Positions 23,625 through 34,300 of a DNA stretch of 64,000 nt are shown here, piece after piece. The notes under the pieces were generated by a model. It was not told the DNA's origin. It saw only the letters and a program-made list of their open reading frames with translations, and made no database searches. The stretch's first letter is position 1. Each line of letters opens with the position of its first letter. This DNA is from Actinomortierella ambigua (Eukaryota; Mortierellomycota; Mortierellomycetes; Mortierellales; Mortierellaceae). The DNA lies in the NCBI GenBank assembly GCA_016098155.1, contig JAAAJB010000045.1, positions 38,075-102,074 on the forward strand. Direction: 5' to 3'. The position numbers and the translations under genes were made by a program.

Positions 23625-23865
23625 CAGACGTGAACCTTTTGGCAGCGACTCAGCCAATGGAGAACGAATTCGGAAATGGGGGGGATGGACAATCGTAAGA
23701 GGTGGGTGATGTGATGTGAGAAACCAAAAGGTAGAGGGGTAAGAGTAGACAAAAACCCCCGACCGAGCACCGCCACGCCACATACAAAAGGATACACAAA
23801 GATACAAAAAAAAAGTAAGATCTTGCGTGCCAGAGGGTGATGGTGCCTGAAAAAATCAATCTTCT
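23625..23865. other. Short intergenic region upstream of the EH/SPRY start
   Basis: About 240 bp separate the EH/SPRY start codon from the stop of the upstream protease gene, both on the minus strand. It must hold the EH/SPRY promoter and the protease 3' end. The reverse frame stays open upstream of the chosen ATG, so a longer N-terminus cannot be excluded. Confidence 0.5.
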
Positions 23866-26800
23866 TTAGTTAAGGAGGGTGCTGATCCAGGCCACCCCCA
23901 GTCCTACTGCGAGACGGCACATCCACCCGCTATGGCGCACAATGGTATGAGAAGCATCTCCCATGAGCCGGATAGGAACGCTTGGGTATCCAAAGTTGAA
24001 GGGGATCGTCACCGCGCCGCCATCACCTTTGCGGTCTCCCTCGTCACTGGACGACGTCGTGGAGGATCCTGCCGTATGGATGTCGCCACTCTGTTTGTCG
24101 CCAGTCGAAGAAGGAGGAGTAGAAGCAGAGGATGATGACGAAGATTGGCCCTTCCCCTTCTTCCTTGGATCATGAGAGCCGCCGGAAGCACTGTTCGCTC
24201 TCCCAGGGGACGACACGGAATTTCTTGAACCTGCACTACTCACCGCAGCGACTCTGACAGGGCCTAGCTCTGAGACCTTGGCCAGCAGGCCGTGATTCGC
24301 CAGCACATCGATCGAAGCATGATCGGCCGGCGCAAAGCAATTTTGCCCCCTGCCGAAACCAATTCGCCCAAAGTTGGCATCGCCGGGCGATGCATCGTCG
24401 TCCCCTCGTTCAAAATAGACGACCTTGCCCGCAAAGAGGGTCTCGCCCAAGATCGTTCCAACACTCCCAGGAATCACGGCCCCGCCTGCAGCGGCCTCCA
24501 CTTCAACAGCCTCTGGCGGCGTACTGGAAGCGAAACCTGATATTAGACGAATTATAGATGAAACAAAAATTGCTTGCCTTGTGAATAGACTTTTTTTTTC
24601 ACTTCAGAGACTTTTTTTTTTTTTGGTAGGGGCTGTCTTGTGATACATCAAAAAGTAGGAAAGTAGACAAAAAAAAAAGAGCTTACCGTGCCACCAGAAA
24701 TCAACATAGCCTGGCGGTGCCTCACCAGGTGGAGCGGATTTGATTCTCAAGAAGCTCGAAGTGTAGATGGGGATAGGTACGCCCGACAGGACGACCTCGA
24801 CAGCACTTGCCTTTGTCGACACCTCAAAAGCCGCCCGAGGCAAGCGCAAGACGGCATTGTCAAACCAAAAATGAAAAATGTCCTCCTCCGGAATGCGGTT
24901 GGACCAAACCACGACATCCGAGCTAGCGAGCGACCGCAGGAGCGACTGAAGATTGTAATGGCTCATCAGGATATTCGTCGTACCCGAATCAATGATGGAC
25001 TTTGGTAGGTTCAGGTTGGCCATCCCATGGACTGGGTTGCCCATGACGCGAAAGCCATCCAACTGGACCTGATACCAGTCCTTCTTCACCAGAGGAACAT
25101 AGGTCAGGGGCTCGGCCAGGTGGCGCGTCGAGTAACCTCCCAAAAACATGTTGCCGGTCTTGGTCGTGTTCTCCCGCGTGCCGCAGAGCTGCAATGCAAA
25201 CCCGTTCGGGATCTTCATCGTCGCCGATAACGTGTCCAGCAACGTCGGCTTGCGATCCACGCTCAACGTCCTGTAACCAAGGCCCCAAATCCCGTGCTGG
25301 GCCCCACATTCCTTGCTAAAGAACTCTTTGTTCTCCGTAATCGCTGCAAACTCGACACTTGTCTCCTTCTCCATCGGCGTACTATACGACGTCACTTTGC
25401 CTTGGATTTGGGGTTGGTCATCGTTCTCGTCCAAGACGGCCACATCAGACGCCCTTTCTGGAGTGACCTCGACCATGTCGAGCTTCATTAGGTCCGAGAC
25501 CATGACTCCGCTCCAGCCCACCGAGTGGGTCTTGATGCCGTAGCTGACGCGGATTGGCTGTCCCAAAAGGCTCGCTGTCGTTGACAGTGAGTAGAGGTTT
25601 CCGGGTGGTGCCATGGCCAGCCTTCGCTCCTGTTCGATGAGCTCTTCTTGCGAGGATTGTTGCTGTTGCTGCTGTTGCAATTGCTGCTGACTAGTTGCTC
25701 GCCTCAAGTCTTTGCTTCGCCCCATGGCTCTCTGGTGTTGCACCTGCTTCGACACAGATGAGATATCGGGGTGGATGCTGCTTGAGACGATTGCACTATT
25801 TTCGGCAAAAATTGGTATCGCAGGTGCCAACCCCGTGGCAACAGGTGCCCGAGGTAGAGAAGAGGGGGAAGGTGGTAGAATGGGGCTTGAATGCGTGGGT
25901 TGGTTTTGAAGACTTTGCAGTGTTGTTGTTTCTTTGTTGGTTGTTGTCATTCGCTGAGAATCCAGTGTGCTGTGGCCCTGTACTACCGAAGAAGCACCAG
26001 GCTGAGAACAAGGTGTGGTACTGCTCGGTGGTGAAAGGATCCGCACGGTCCCAGGTGTACCTTTGCTTTCTGTGATGGTGGTGGTAGTAGTAGTAGTCGT
26101 GGTGGTAGTAGTGGTAGTAGTAGTAGTAGTCGACGATACTGTTGCTGCTGCAGTAGTTGTTCTCATGGCGTTAGAGGTCGCAGATGTTGGGTCTTTCGAG
26201 GATGAAAAAGCGACTGGGTGTTTAATGCGGTCCTTGATCAGCCGAAGGAGACTCAACTCGCCGCTGCCTAGGCTCTCAGCTTCATTAACGTTGGGAGATG
26301 ATGCATCGGCAGGGTCGGTAATGTGCCGATCGTTCTCCAAGTCGACTGGAATGCTTTCCTCGTCATTGAATCCGTGACGTATCTTTAGCGGGATAATACA
26401 GTCCTTGCAAGCGTTCGATGCGACTGCAGCATGGGCGCTTCCTGTATCTATAATAACGTTGAACTTTGTAGAGGAGATCATGGCAACCATATGACCATGG
26501 ATGTCTATCAATTTGATGATCCATCTGATCGGCATGCTTAGAGTTTCTTTTTTTCGCGGCAGTGGTAGGAGGCGTCGTGCTCTGTGGCAATATTTTTTAA
26601 CAAAAGAGGGGAGGGAGGGGCAGAGGCAGGTTTGCTTACCTCCTTTCCGGCAATAGTAATCTTGGTAGTATAATCGCAGCTTGGATCCCCTTCGAGATCC
26701 AAGTGTACAACTCCGTAATCGTCCGCGGAGACGGATGGTATCGTCTCTGCGTTGTATTGGTTGGGAGAGTCTTCCTGTAGTTTGTTGCTGGTATCTACGG

Positions 26801-27083
26801 GGTTACTTCTCGACTTTGGATGCGAGTGACTATGGCGAAAGATGCTTGCGAAGAATCCATCAGACTTTTCGATGGCATTGACAACTGGAGACCAGAGCGT
26901 TGGTGCAGCATCGCATACGGTCAATAAAAATGATGACGTTGATGACGAGGCTGGGTAGGGAAACGGATTAGGGGCAGCCAAGAGAAACAGGAGCCATGAG
27001 AGGATGGGCCTCCGAGATTGCGAGGTTTGATTTTGCTTGCAAGAGTAGAATGGCTGAGAATGCTGGGAGCGGAAGTGGTGCAT
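23866..27083 (-). CDS. Pepsin-like aspartic protease (A1 family), membrane or GPI type, with giant insertion
   Basis: Exons in coding order: 27083-26640, 26463-24687 and 24536-23866. They join at phases 0 and 1 to 964 codons including the stop. A hydrophobic segment (about residues 29-41) may be a signal anchor. The mature-like part begins YGVVHLDLEG, then VIIDTGSAH with catalytic Asp154; a flap-like SYGIKTHSVGWSG follows much later; the second catalytic motif is SIIDSGTTN with Asp640. Pepsins usually have about 180 residues between the two Asp. Here about 300 extra residues of Thr, Ser and Gln runs sit between the first Asp and the flap. The C-terminus ends in a hydrophobic stretch (LAVGLGVAWISTLL), which may be a GPI signal or membrane tail after a Ser-rich stalk, as in yapsins. 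Substrate unknown. Confidence 0.85.
26065..26135. repeat. GTA/GTG triplet-rich tract coding a poly-Thr run
   Basis: Within the protease exon the minus strand reads a run of ACT/ACC/ACA codons, giving about 18 consecutive Thr. Mixed codons suggest selection or age rather than a pure microsatellite. Confidence 0.85.
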
Positions 27084-28108
27084 CGGAGCTGCGAGGAAGG
27101 TGGTACTGAGAGGAAATATATTTGCCCCTGGCTCAGCGCGATACAACAATGAGGCGAAGACAAAGGAAGGTATGCTGGGGGGGGGGGGAAGGGGAGGGAA
27201 CGGAAAGACTGAATGAAAAGAAGAAGAAGAGACTGGGGCATGCGGGGAACTGTGGTGCGGATGGTCTCTCCCCCTCTCTATCTCTCTCTCTCTCTCTCTC
27301 TTCTCAACCAAAGGGAGGCTGCTCGCCCATGAACTCCCAGCCAAGTATGATGAACAGCGGCTGTCTGGCGAGAGTGCACGGATGTTTTCTGTATTTGGCC
27401 CCGTGTCACACTCTGTGGCCGATCTGTTTGCAACGGACAACATGCAACACAGAATTCCCTGCAGGAAGTGCGAACGCACGTCCCGTTCCGTCCCCTTTCT
27501 CGCTGCTATCTTTGCACCCACATTCTCATGCTCGAGCTAGACGGTTGTCATCGAGTGATCTGCTTCAATAATATCCTCCAATTTGGGGATAGTGGACTGT
27601 TGTATTCCTGTCTGCTCCAGTCCAAGATCCTACCTAGCCTTAATTCGTATTTCTTGCAGCACACACATTAGATACTGAAGACCGCTTATGTATGCCCAAA
27701 AATGTATTGAGCGATAACATTGCCATGTAAATACCTCTCCCAGGTACCTCACCCATTGCCTCAGAGACAAGCATGCATGGCCTATTTTTTTTTTTTTTTT
27801 GTTATTGGGTATTATTTGTTTAATAGGGTTCTTTTGGTACACATGAATGGAAAGCAATTTACAAAGTGGGGAAGATGCAAGCAAAACGAGATATTAGAGC
27901 AAAAAACGTGACCGGGAAGACAAAATAAAACCAGCAAGACAGCAGAATAAAGCAACAGATGAAGAGTGAAGATAGAGAGGCAGAAAAAAAAGGGACCAAA
28001 TGGGAAAGGGTATTGGCAAGGAGAAAAGGAGATGCAACAAGAAAAGGAACCAATAGGGGAGGAAAAAAAAACAACAAAATGACAGCGAACGGTGATCACA
28101 CACGGACT
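27084..28108. other. Intergenic region upstream of the protease gene
   Basis: About 1 kb of non-coding sequence with a CT microsatellite at about 27281-27301, a G run at 27180-27188 and a poly-T near 27786-27800. It holds the protease promoter and the 3' end of the orphan gene at 28109-29086. The region from 27890 is purine-rich on the plus strand. No supported ORF. Confidence 0.55.
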
Positions 28109-29086
28109 TCACTCCTCCTTGGAGACTCCCTCCTTGCTTGTCTCGCTGTCAGCATCGCTAGATCTCGGTGTTGCCTGCAAGACGCCGAGCTGAGTCCTTG
28201 ACATTGCAAGGCTATATGTGAGGTCGAGCAGCTCACTGTCGACAGAGCCGAGCCCCTGGCGCAGACCTTCTGCTAACATGACAAGATCACGTGCCACGTT
28301 CTCAAGCACGCGGGCATGTCGCTCACGCTCCTCCTGGTCTGTCAGGCGGTTGCGGGTCTTGCGCACCTTTTCATGTAGCCGGCTATCGACAATCTCGCCC
28401 AGATCAGTGGTCGGGATGGTGTCGCAGCCGATAAACAGCTCCATCCACAGCTTGGGGCTGTTACTGACCCAGAACTGACCATCGTCGGCACGGTAAAAGA
28501 AGGGATTGGTGTCGATGTCAAGCTCAACCATGCCTTGCTGGACACACTGCTCCTCCAAGCGCACGTTCCAGCTTGGCACGACGACGAGCTGGATGTACCA
28601 ATCATTGACGACCTTGTAGTGGTCGGCAAAGTACAGCTTAAACTCGGGGAAGAGGGCGCGTTGCAGTTGGCCAAACTCGACCTGATAACGCGTCGTGCCA
28701 TAGGGAGATGTCTTGACTGGTCCACCGTCAGCATCGTCGTTGGTGATAGGGGCACCCGTTGCGCAAAAGAAGAGACCAGACAGGTTGAAAAAGGGGTTGA
28801 CGATGGGCGAGTGGTCCTGCTCACGGACCAGGTTGTACTTCTCGGCAGGATAGGAGAGCAGGAAACGGCCAGGGACATGAGCCAGCTGCTTCTCCTGGCG
28901 TTGATGGTCGTCGGGGTGCCAGTTACGGTAGATCTTATGGCAGGGTTGAGAGGTTGCCGGCTTGCAGTATAAAAGAGCGTCCTGATAGCGCTGTTGGATC
29001 AGGCCCTGTAGCATCGTACAGTAAGCCTTGACGGGCTCGTAGGCAGGGAGAGGCTGGGGATAGAGCAGCGATTGGACGGCACCCAT
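28109..29086 (-). CDS. Uncharacterised 325-residue protein, predicted N-myristoylated
   Basis: One open frame. An upstream in-frame ATG exists at 29179, but the ATG at 29086 gives MGAVQS, a good N-myristoylation start (Gly2, Ser6), so I prefer it. The protein is globular in its first 230 residues with many aromatic residues (AYEPVKAYCTML, FNLSGLFFCATG, VVNDWYIQLVVVPSWN, DTNPFFYRADDGQFWVS). It then has a charged helical tail (residues about 240-300, likely coiled coil) and a Ser/Glu-rich end. I recognise no catalytic motif. If myristoylated it would sit at a membrane surface. It is flanked by a long gene-free region on its 5' side. Confidence 0.75.
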   Translation of the reverse strand: MGAVQSLLYPQPLPAYEPVKAYCTMLQGLIQQRYQDALLYCKPATSQPCHKIYRNWHPDDHQRQEKQLAHVPGRFLLSYPAEKYNLVREQDHSPIVNPFFNLSGLFFCATGAPITNDDADGGPVKTSPYGTTRYQVEFGQLQRALFPEFKLYFADHYKVVNDWYIQLVVVPSWNVRLEEQCVQQGMVELDIDTNPFFYRADDGQFWVSNSPKLWMELFIGCDTIPTTDLGEIVDSRLHEKVRKTRNRLTDQEERERHARVLENVARDLVMLAEGLRQGLGSVDSELLDLTYSLAMSRTQLGVLQATPRSSDADSETSKEGVSKEE

Positions 29087-29931
29087 GACGGTCACCTTGA
29101 TGTTATCAATGATATTCGAAAGGGGCGTTGGGAGCAACACTGTGGATATTGTGGAACGAGGGTGGTTGGTTCGGATCAAAGGTTGTAAAAGAAAGATGTT
29201 AGATGGGTGTTGTATGAACAGGTTGTCGGGAGTGATGGTGGTAGGGCAAGACAGGGAATGGAGCCGAGAGGGGAGGGAGGGATGGGCGAGGGTGAGAGCG
29301 ATAGGTACAGTGGCAACGAGAAGAAAGAGTGTGAGTGAGAGAAGAAGACAAAGAAAAAAAAAAGGCCCGAGAGCACTAAAGCCAGGTGTTTTTTATAGAA
29401 GGACAGAACGAAACGAAAGAGCCACGGATCCGTTGTTGCTGTGGGTACATCAAGGGCAAGGAAGGACACCAGAAGAACGCACCAGAGACAAGGCCTCAGA
29501 AACGGGAAATGAAAATGAAATGAAAGAAGGGTGCTCTGTGCATGGACCTACACGGCAGGAGAACAGACAAAGGAGTGAGGGATAGGGGAAAGAGGGGGAT
29601 ATAGGCAAGGGCAACAGTTGGAGTGGAACGGAAATGCCGCTTGCTTTTTATGAAAGGGAATACGAAGGCAAGACGATCTTGTCTCCAGCTGAAAATAGCA
29701 GCAGGGTGCAACCAAGTACGCGAGAAAGATGATGGGATGGCTGCAAGAGAAAGAAAAAAGAGGGAGGGGAAGGAGAGGAAAGGGAGTGAAAAAAAAACAG
29801 ACGGAGAGAGATAAATACGCAGAAAGAGACGAGGAGAAGCAGTAAGGAAAAGGGGACCTTTCCAGCCTGGGGGAAAAGAGGCAACAATGAGAAATGGTCG
29901 AAAAGCAGGAAAGGAGAGAAAGGGGAGGGGT

Positions 29932-29933
<2 letters not shown>

Positions 29934-29991
<58 letters not shown>
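29934..29991. repeat. GA dinucleotide microsatellite
   Basis: About 29 consecutive GA units, the longest pure dinucleotide run in the window, inside the gene-poor region. Confidence 0.97.
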
Positions 29992-29993
<2 letters not shown>

Positions 29994-30904
29994 AAAGGCC
30001 ACACACAAAGACTGTTCGCAGCGCGCTGGGATTGGACTACAGAGGTTTGGTCGAGTCGTGAAAGGATGAACATTGACTGTACGTCAGGCACCAGCCAAGA
30101 TGGACCAACGAGGATTTAAAACACAAAAACAAGAAAAGAAGAAGTAGAAGAAACAGTAGAGAGGGGTGGATGGGGGACAGGAAAGAAAGGTAGTCCGAGG
30201 GGAGAAGGGTGGAGGGGGAGGGGACGAGTGAGAGGAAAGAGAAGAACAACACACACAACAAAAAAAGAGGGTAGTGGGTAAAGAAAGAAAGAAAGAAAGA
30301 GAGAAAAAGAGAGAGAGAGAGAGGAGTAGGGGTAAAAAGGGCGGTATCGAGAGAGGGAAGCCCAAACTGTGCAATGCTGTGCAACATGGGCAATATGCGA
30401 TCGTCGGCGATGTGTTGTTGTTGTTGTTTTTGTTGTGTTGTGTTTGTTGTCGTGCAAGGCCATGAGGTGCTCACTGGATAAAGAAGGCTTTTTTGTTCTC
30501 TAAATGTCTGTGTTTGTTCATACCAGCCATACCGTGCCATGCGGTGGACACAGAAGAAGGGTACACAATGGAGGGGATCGGTGGGTACTGCATGTCGTCT
30601 ATTTCTCTGTGCTCGTTTTCCGTTGCTGCAGACTAGCATGGTTCAATAATGATCACCATCATATTTCAATAATGAAGACAGAGAGAGGGGACAAAAGGAG
30701 AGGGGGGCAAGAGGAGGGAAAGGGAAGGGGGGCAGAAAGTGAAAGAACGAGAGATACATTCAAGTATTAATTTTGGGTGACATAGTATTAATGTATGTAG
30801 ACTAAAATGTTTGGGTGGGAGGGTGGATGGATGTGTGTTGTTTGTGTATGTATGTCGATGTGCCGTTAGGGGTGTGGTTAGGCGAATTGTCATTCGCATA
30901 CCAT

Positions 30905-30914
30905 NNNNNNNNNN
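30905..30914. other. Assembly gap (10 N)
   Basis: Ten N directly followed by 21 A residues. The poly-A run is the likely cause of the break; true gap length is unknown. Confidence 0.99.
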
Positions 30915-31124
30915 AAAAAAAAAAAAAAAAAAAAATAGAGAAAGAATTGTATGAAGAGAACTGGTCCTGAAACTCTAAAGTTAATATAATCCAAATCCCG
31001 GTCAAAGCTCACTGAATTGAAAGCTGGTGGTGTGTCAACCATCCGTCCCACGCTTGGAACAGCGAGTAACGGCGAGTAACAGCGAGTGAGAAGAAACAAC
31101 GAGTTGATCACAGGGGAGTCGCAG

Positions 31125-31156
<32 letters not shown>

Positions 31157-31349
31157 AGAGAGAACGAGAGAGAGAGAGGAGATAGAGAGACATGGAGGGA
31201 GACAGAGAGACATCACACATGTACTCTAGGCCATTGGTGGTTTGTAGCAATGTGCACAACCAGAGTACAAGAAACAGCAGTGCAATGAAGCATTATTGTG
31301 TTCAGTACTTACTCAATCTCACTGTTGTCTCGACTCTTGTCCCTGCCAT

Positions 31350-31354
<5 letters not shown>

Positions 31355-31384
<30 letters not shown>
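31355..31384. repeat. CT dinucleotide microsatellite
   Basis: About 14 CT units in the gene-poor region, with a second shorter CT run about 70 bp to the right. Confidence 0.93.
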
Positions 31385-31385
<1 letters not shown>

Positions 31386-34300
31386 CCACATGCTACTTGG
31401 TGGTGGCGGTGGTATGGATGCGAACCAATGAGTCTTCGACCTCCCTCTCTCTCTCTCTCTCTGCCCCCATCACTCCACTCATTCTCTTCGCTCCCATCTA
31501 TTTCCCTTGTTGTCTCGGCTTCCGGTATGGTCGTTGGTGTTTGGAGTGAGTTTTTGCGCGACTCCTCAATTGTCGAGTCGAGACTTGTAGTCGTGCCCGC
31601 CTCCGCACTCCCCCCTCTCCCTCTCTCTCTCTCTCTCCTCTCTCTCAGGTCATCCTGCGATCTCACTCCGTCGTTCTTCTTGTCTGTCCCGTTCTCGCCC
31701 CCCTCATTTTTTCATATAAGAAAGAAATGAACACACCGAAGGCAACGTTCTCAAAGGGGTCCCTGTCTTCTTCTCCTTTCTCCTGGTGGGAGAAGGACGA
31801 TAGAGAGAACACACAAAAGCAAAGAAAATGAAAAAGAGGGATCTGGCGTGTTCTCTCGCCCACGTTTGGGTGCATTGCAGCATGGGAGGATAGTCTGTGT
31901 GTGTGTAATCCCAATATACAGCCATGCATCTTTATGCACCTTTTTTTTCCCAGAGAGAGAGAGAGAGAGAAAAGGTCCGCTCAGGGCAGATCCGACAGTA
32001 ACCGAGAGAGCTGATTAAAAGAAAGCAGGAGAAAGAGCATCAAGGGGCGGGTCGACAGCTCGACCTTTTTTTGTTTTTTTTTTTTGCCGCCCTTCGTCAA
32101 ATGAAAGAAATGAAAAAAAATCTCAATCCCGATCCGGACTTGGGAGAACCTCCCCCCCTTTTAGACCCGAAGTCATGGCATCCATGTTACCATGGCTGCA
32201 TGGACGCATTCAATGCTCATCTTTCGTCGCATCCCTTTTTTTTTGTCGTGCCCTGGTTACAAACCAACTACCTCCCTCCCTCCTTCCCTCCCTCTTTTTC
32301 TCCCTCTAAACCCATGAGGAATAAATACAATTGAACAAAATAAATCATAATTCTACCATGCGACAAAAAAAAATAAGAGCGCCATGTCCGTTCAACCATA
32401 CACTTTTCAAAGAGGGAGAGCATCATCGTGCAGCCCGCGCACATATCTCTCACCGTTTAGCGTCGAAGGAAACGCCCAAACTGAACCATAAAGAAACGAG
32501 GACGAACAAAGGGGCAAAAAAAAAAAAGCATTGGCAAGACCAACAGACAGGGGACGGGGGAAGAGAAAACCCCAGGTCCTTATTGAACCCCGAGAGGATG
32601 GGAAAGGACACAGAAAAGAGATCAATCCATTCTAGATTATTGCATCTCCTGTTTGTCCAGAAGGAGACGCCAGTCAGTTGCCGTTTCTTCGGCAAGATGT
32701 ACGCCCCCCCTCCTCTCCCTCCTCCTTCTCTTCCTCCTGCCCCTTGGGTCACTTTTGCATGTGCAGAGGGCAACATTCTATTTCTCCTCAAGGGAGAACT
32801 GAGAATTGAGACAACCTCACAGACTGAGCAATGGCTGTGAGCTGCAACCCTGGAAGGGCCTGAGATATGACGCAGCCCAACACCTTGTCGCTCTTTCGCC
32901 CAAGATGACCATGATTTGAGAGTGTATGTGCGAGGGTTGGATCGAAGGAGGTATCAGATAGGCCCTTACGCAGTGTTGGCGGACGGATGAAGGAAGGAAT
33001 GTCAGCGAAAAGAGGGTGGGAACTTTAAGGAAGAGAGGAACGGGGGGGAAGGGAGCGATGGGGCGATGTGATGTGACAAACAATAAAGGTGCTGAATGGT
33101 GGCTGTCGAGCTGTTGAAATGATATGAAGAAGAGAGAGTCAGAGGTGTGAGAGTGAGAGTTGGAGTGAGAGTGAGAGTGAGAATGAGAGATGAGGGTGAG
33201 TGAGGGCAGGTGTTGGGTGAGAGTCAAGGGAAGTAGGGGCAGGGCCAGATGCTTAAATAGTGCCAGTCAAATGGAGGGGCGGGGGGGGGAATGGGCAAAG
33301 GGGGGAGAAACATGGACGTTGTTGCTTCATTTCCATCCTCCCACCCAGTCGTGGTCACTCACTCGCACTCGCTCACTCGCCTTCCATTTCTTCTTTAGAT
33401 GGGATGGGATGGATGGCCATGGATAGACAAAGAACAGGGAAACCTTTATCAGTGTTTATTGTCTTGTGTGTCCACTGACTTGGGTGATGATATTCCTTCC
33501 ACCGCAGTTATCCCGTTCTCTCTCAGTCTCTCAGTCTCTCTCCTCTCTCTCTCTCTCTCTCTCTGCCTATCCATCTATCCCACTCATCTACCCATCCTCC
33601 TCTCCCTCTCACACTCCTGCTCTCCCACCTTCCAGCTAGCCAGCCGGCGGAGAGAGCTGTCCTCCAGCAACAAAACTACAGAAAATGGGGCGATGAATTA
33701 TCATTTTCACGTTATCGTGGCCAATGCTTTTGTTTGGTCTCTGCGCTCGCTGTATTTTTTTTCTTTGTGTCTCCTTGCCTCCCCTACCTCCCAACCTGTC
33801 CTTCCCCCTCCCCCTATTCCCTCGTCGTTGCATGAAAGAACCGGTTGGTGGTCAAAACAAGCCTGCTGCCATCGTGTTCACCTCCCTCTCCTGCTCCTCC
33901 AACTCGTCCTCAGCAGAGTCTATCAGGCCAGGGCTAGTGCCAACAACAACAGCAACAAAAAGAAGAGGGCTTGGTGTTCATGGCTCACTCTTTCCCCCTC
34001 CAGCCGAAGCAGCCCCCATATCAGATAGATCGGAGAGCCATAGCTACTCTAGTGGAATAAGGTACGTCTAAGGTTATTGGACAAGATAGCCTTTTTACTC
34101 TTTCTGAGAACCTCTCTAGCTGCTGTCAGGCCCATCGACTCTTATTCATCTAATATCTCCGTGTTTCGACGACAACAACAAAAACAAACGAACGTAGCCC
34201 CTGAGAACACAAGCATTGTTGTGTGCGTGCTTGTCTTTCGTGTTCGTCGTATTTCTCTGCCAGCCTCCTCATACGCCATCGCCTTTTTTTTTCTTCTTTT

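Noticed and set aside
29548..30639. Several 90-200 codon minus-strand ORFs rich in Leu, Ser and Phe
   Set aside because: They are read from GA/CT microsatellites and purine-rich DNA, which produce long artificial frames.
33399..34071. Plus-strand ORFs of 115-209 codons
   Set aside because: Composition is dominated by CT-tract-derived Ser/Leu; a GTACGT donor near 34063 has no convincing partner exon.
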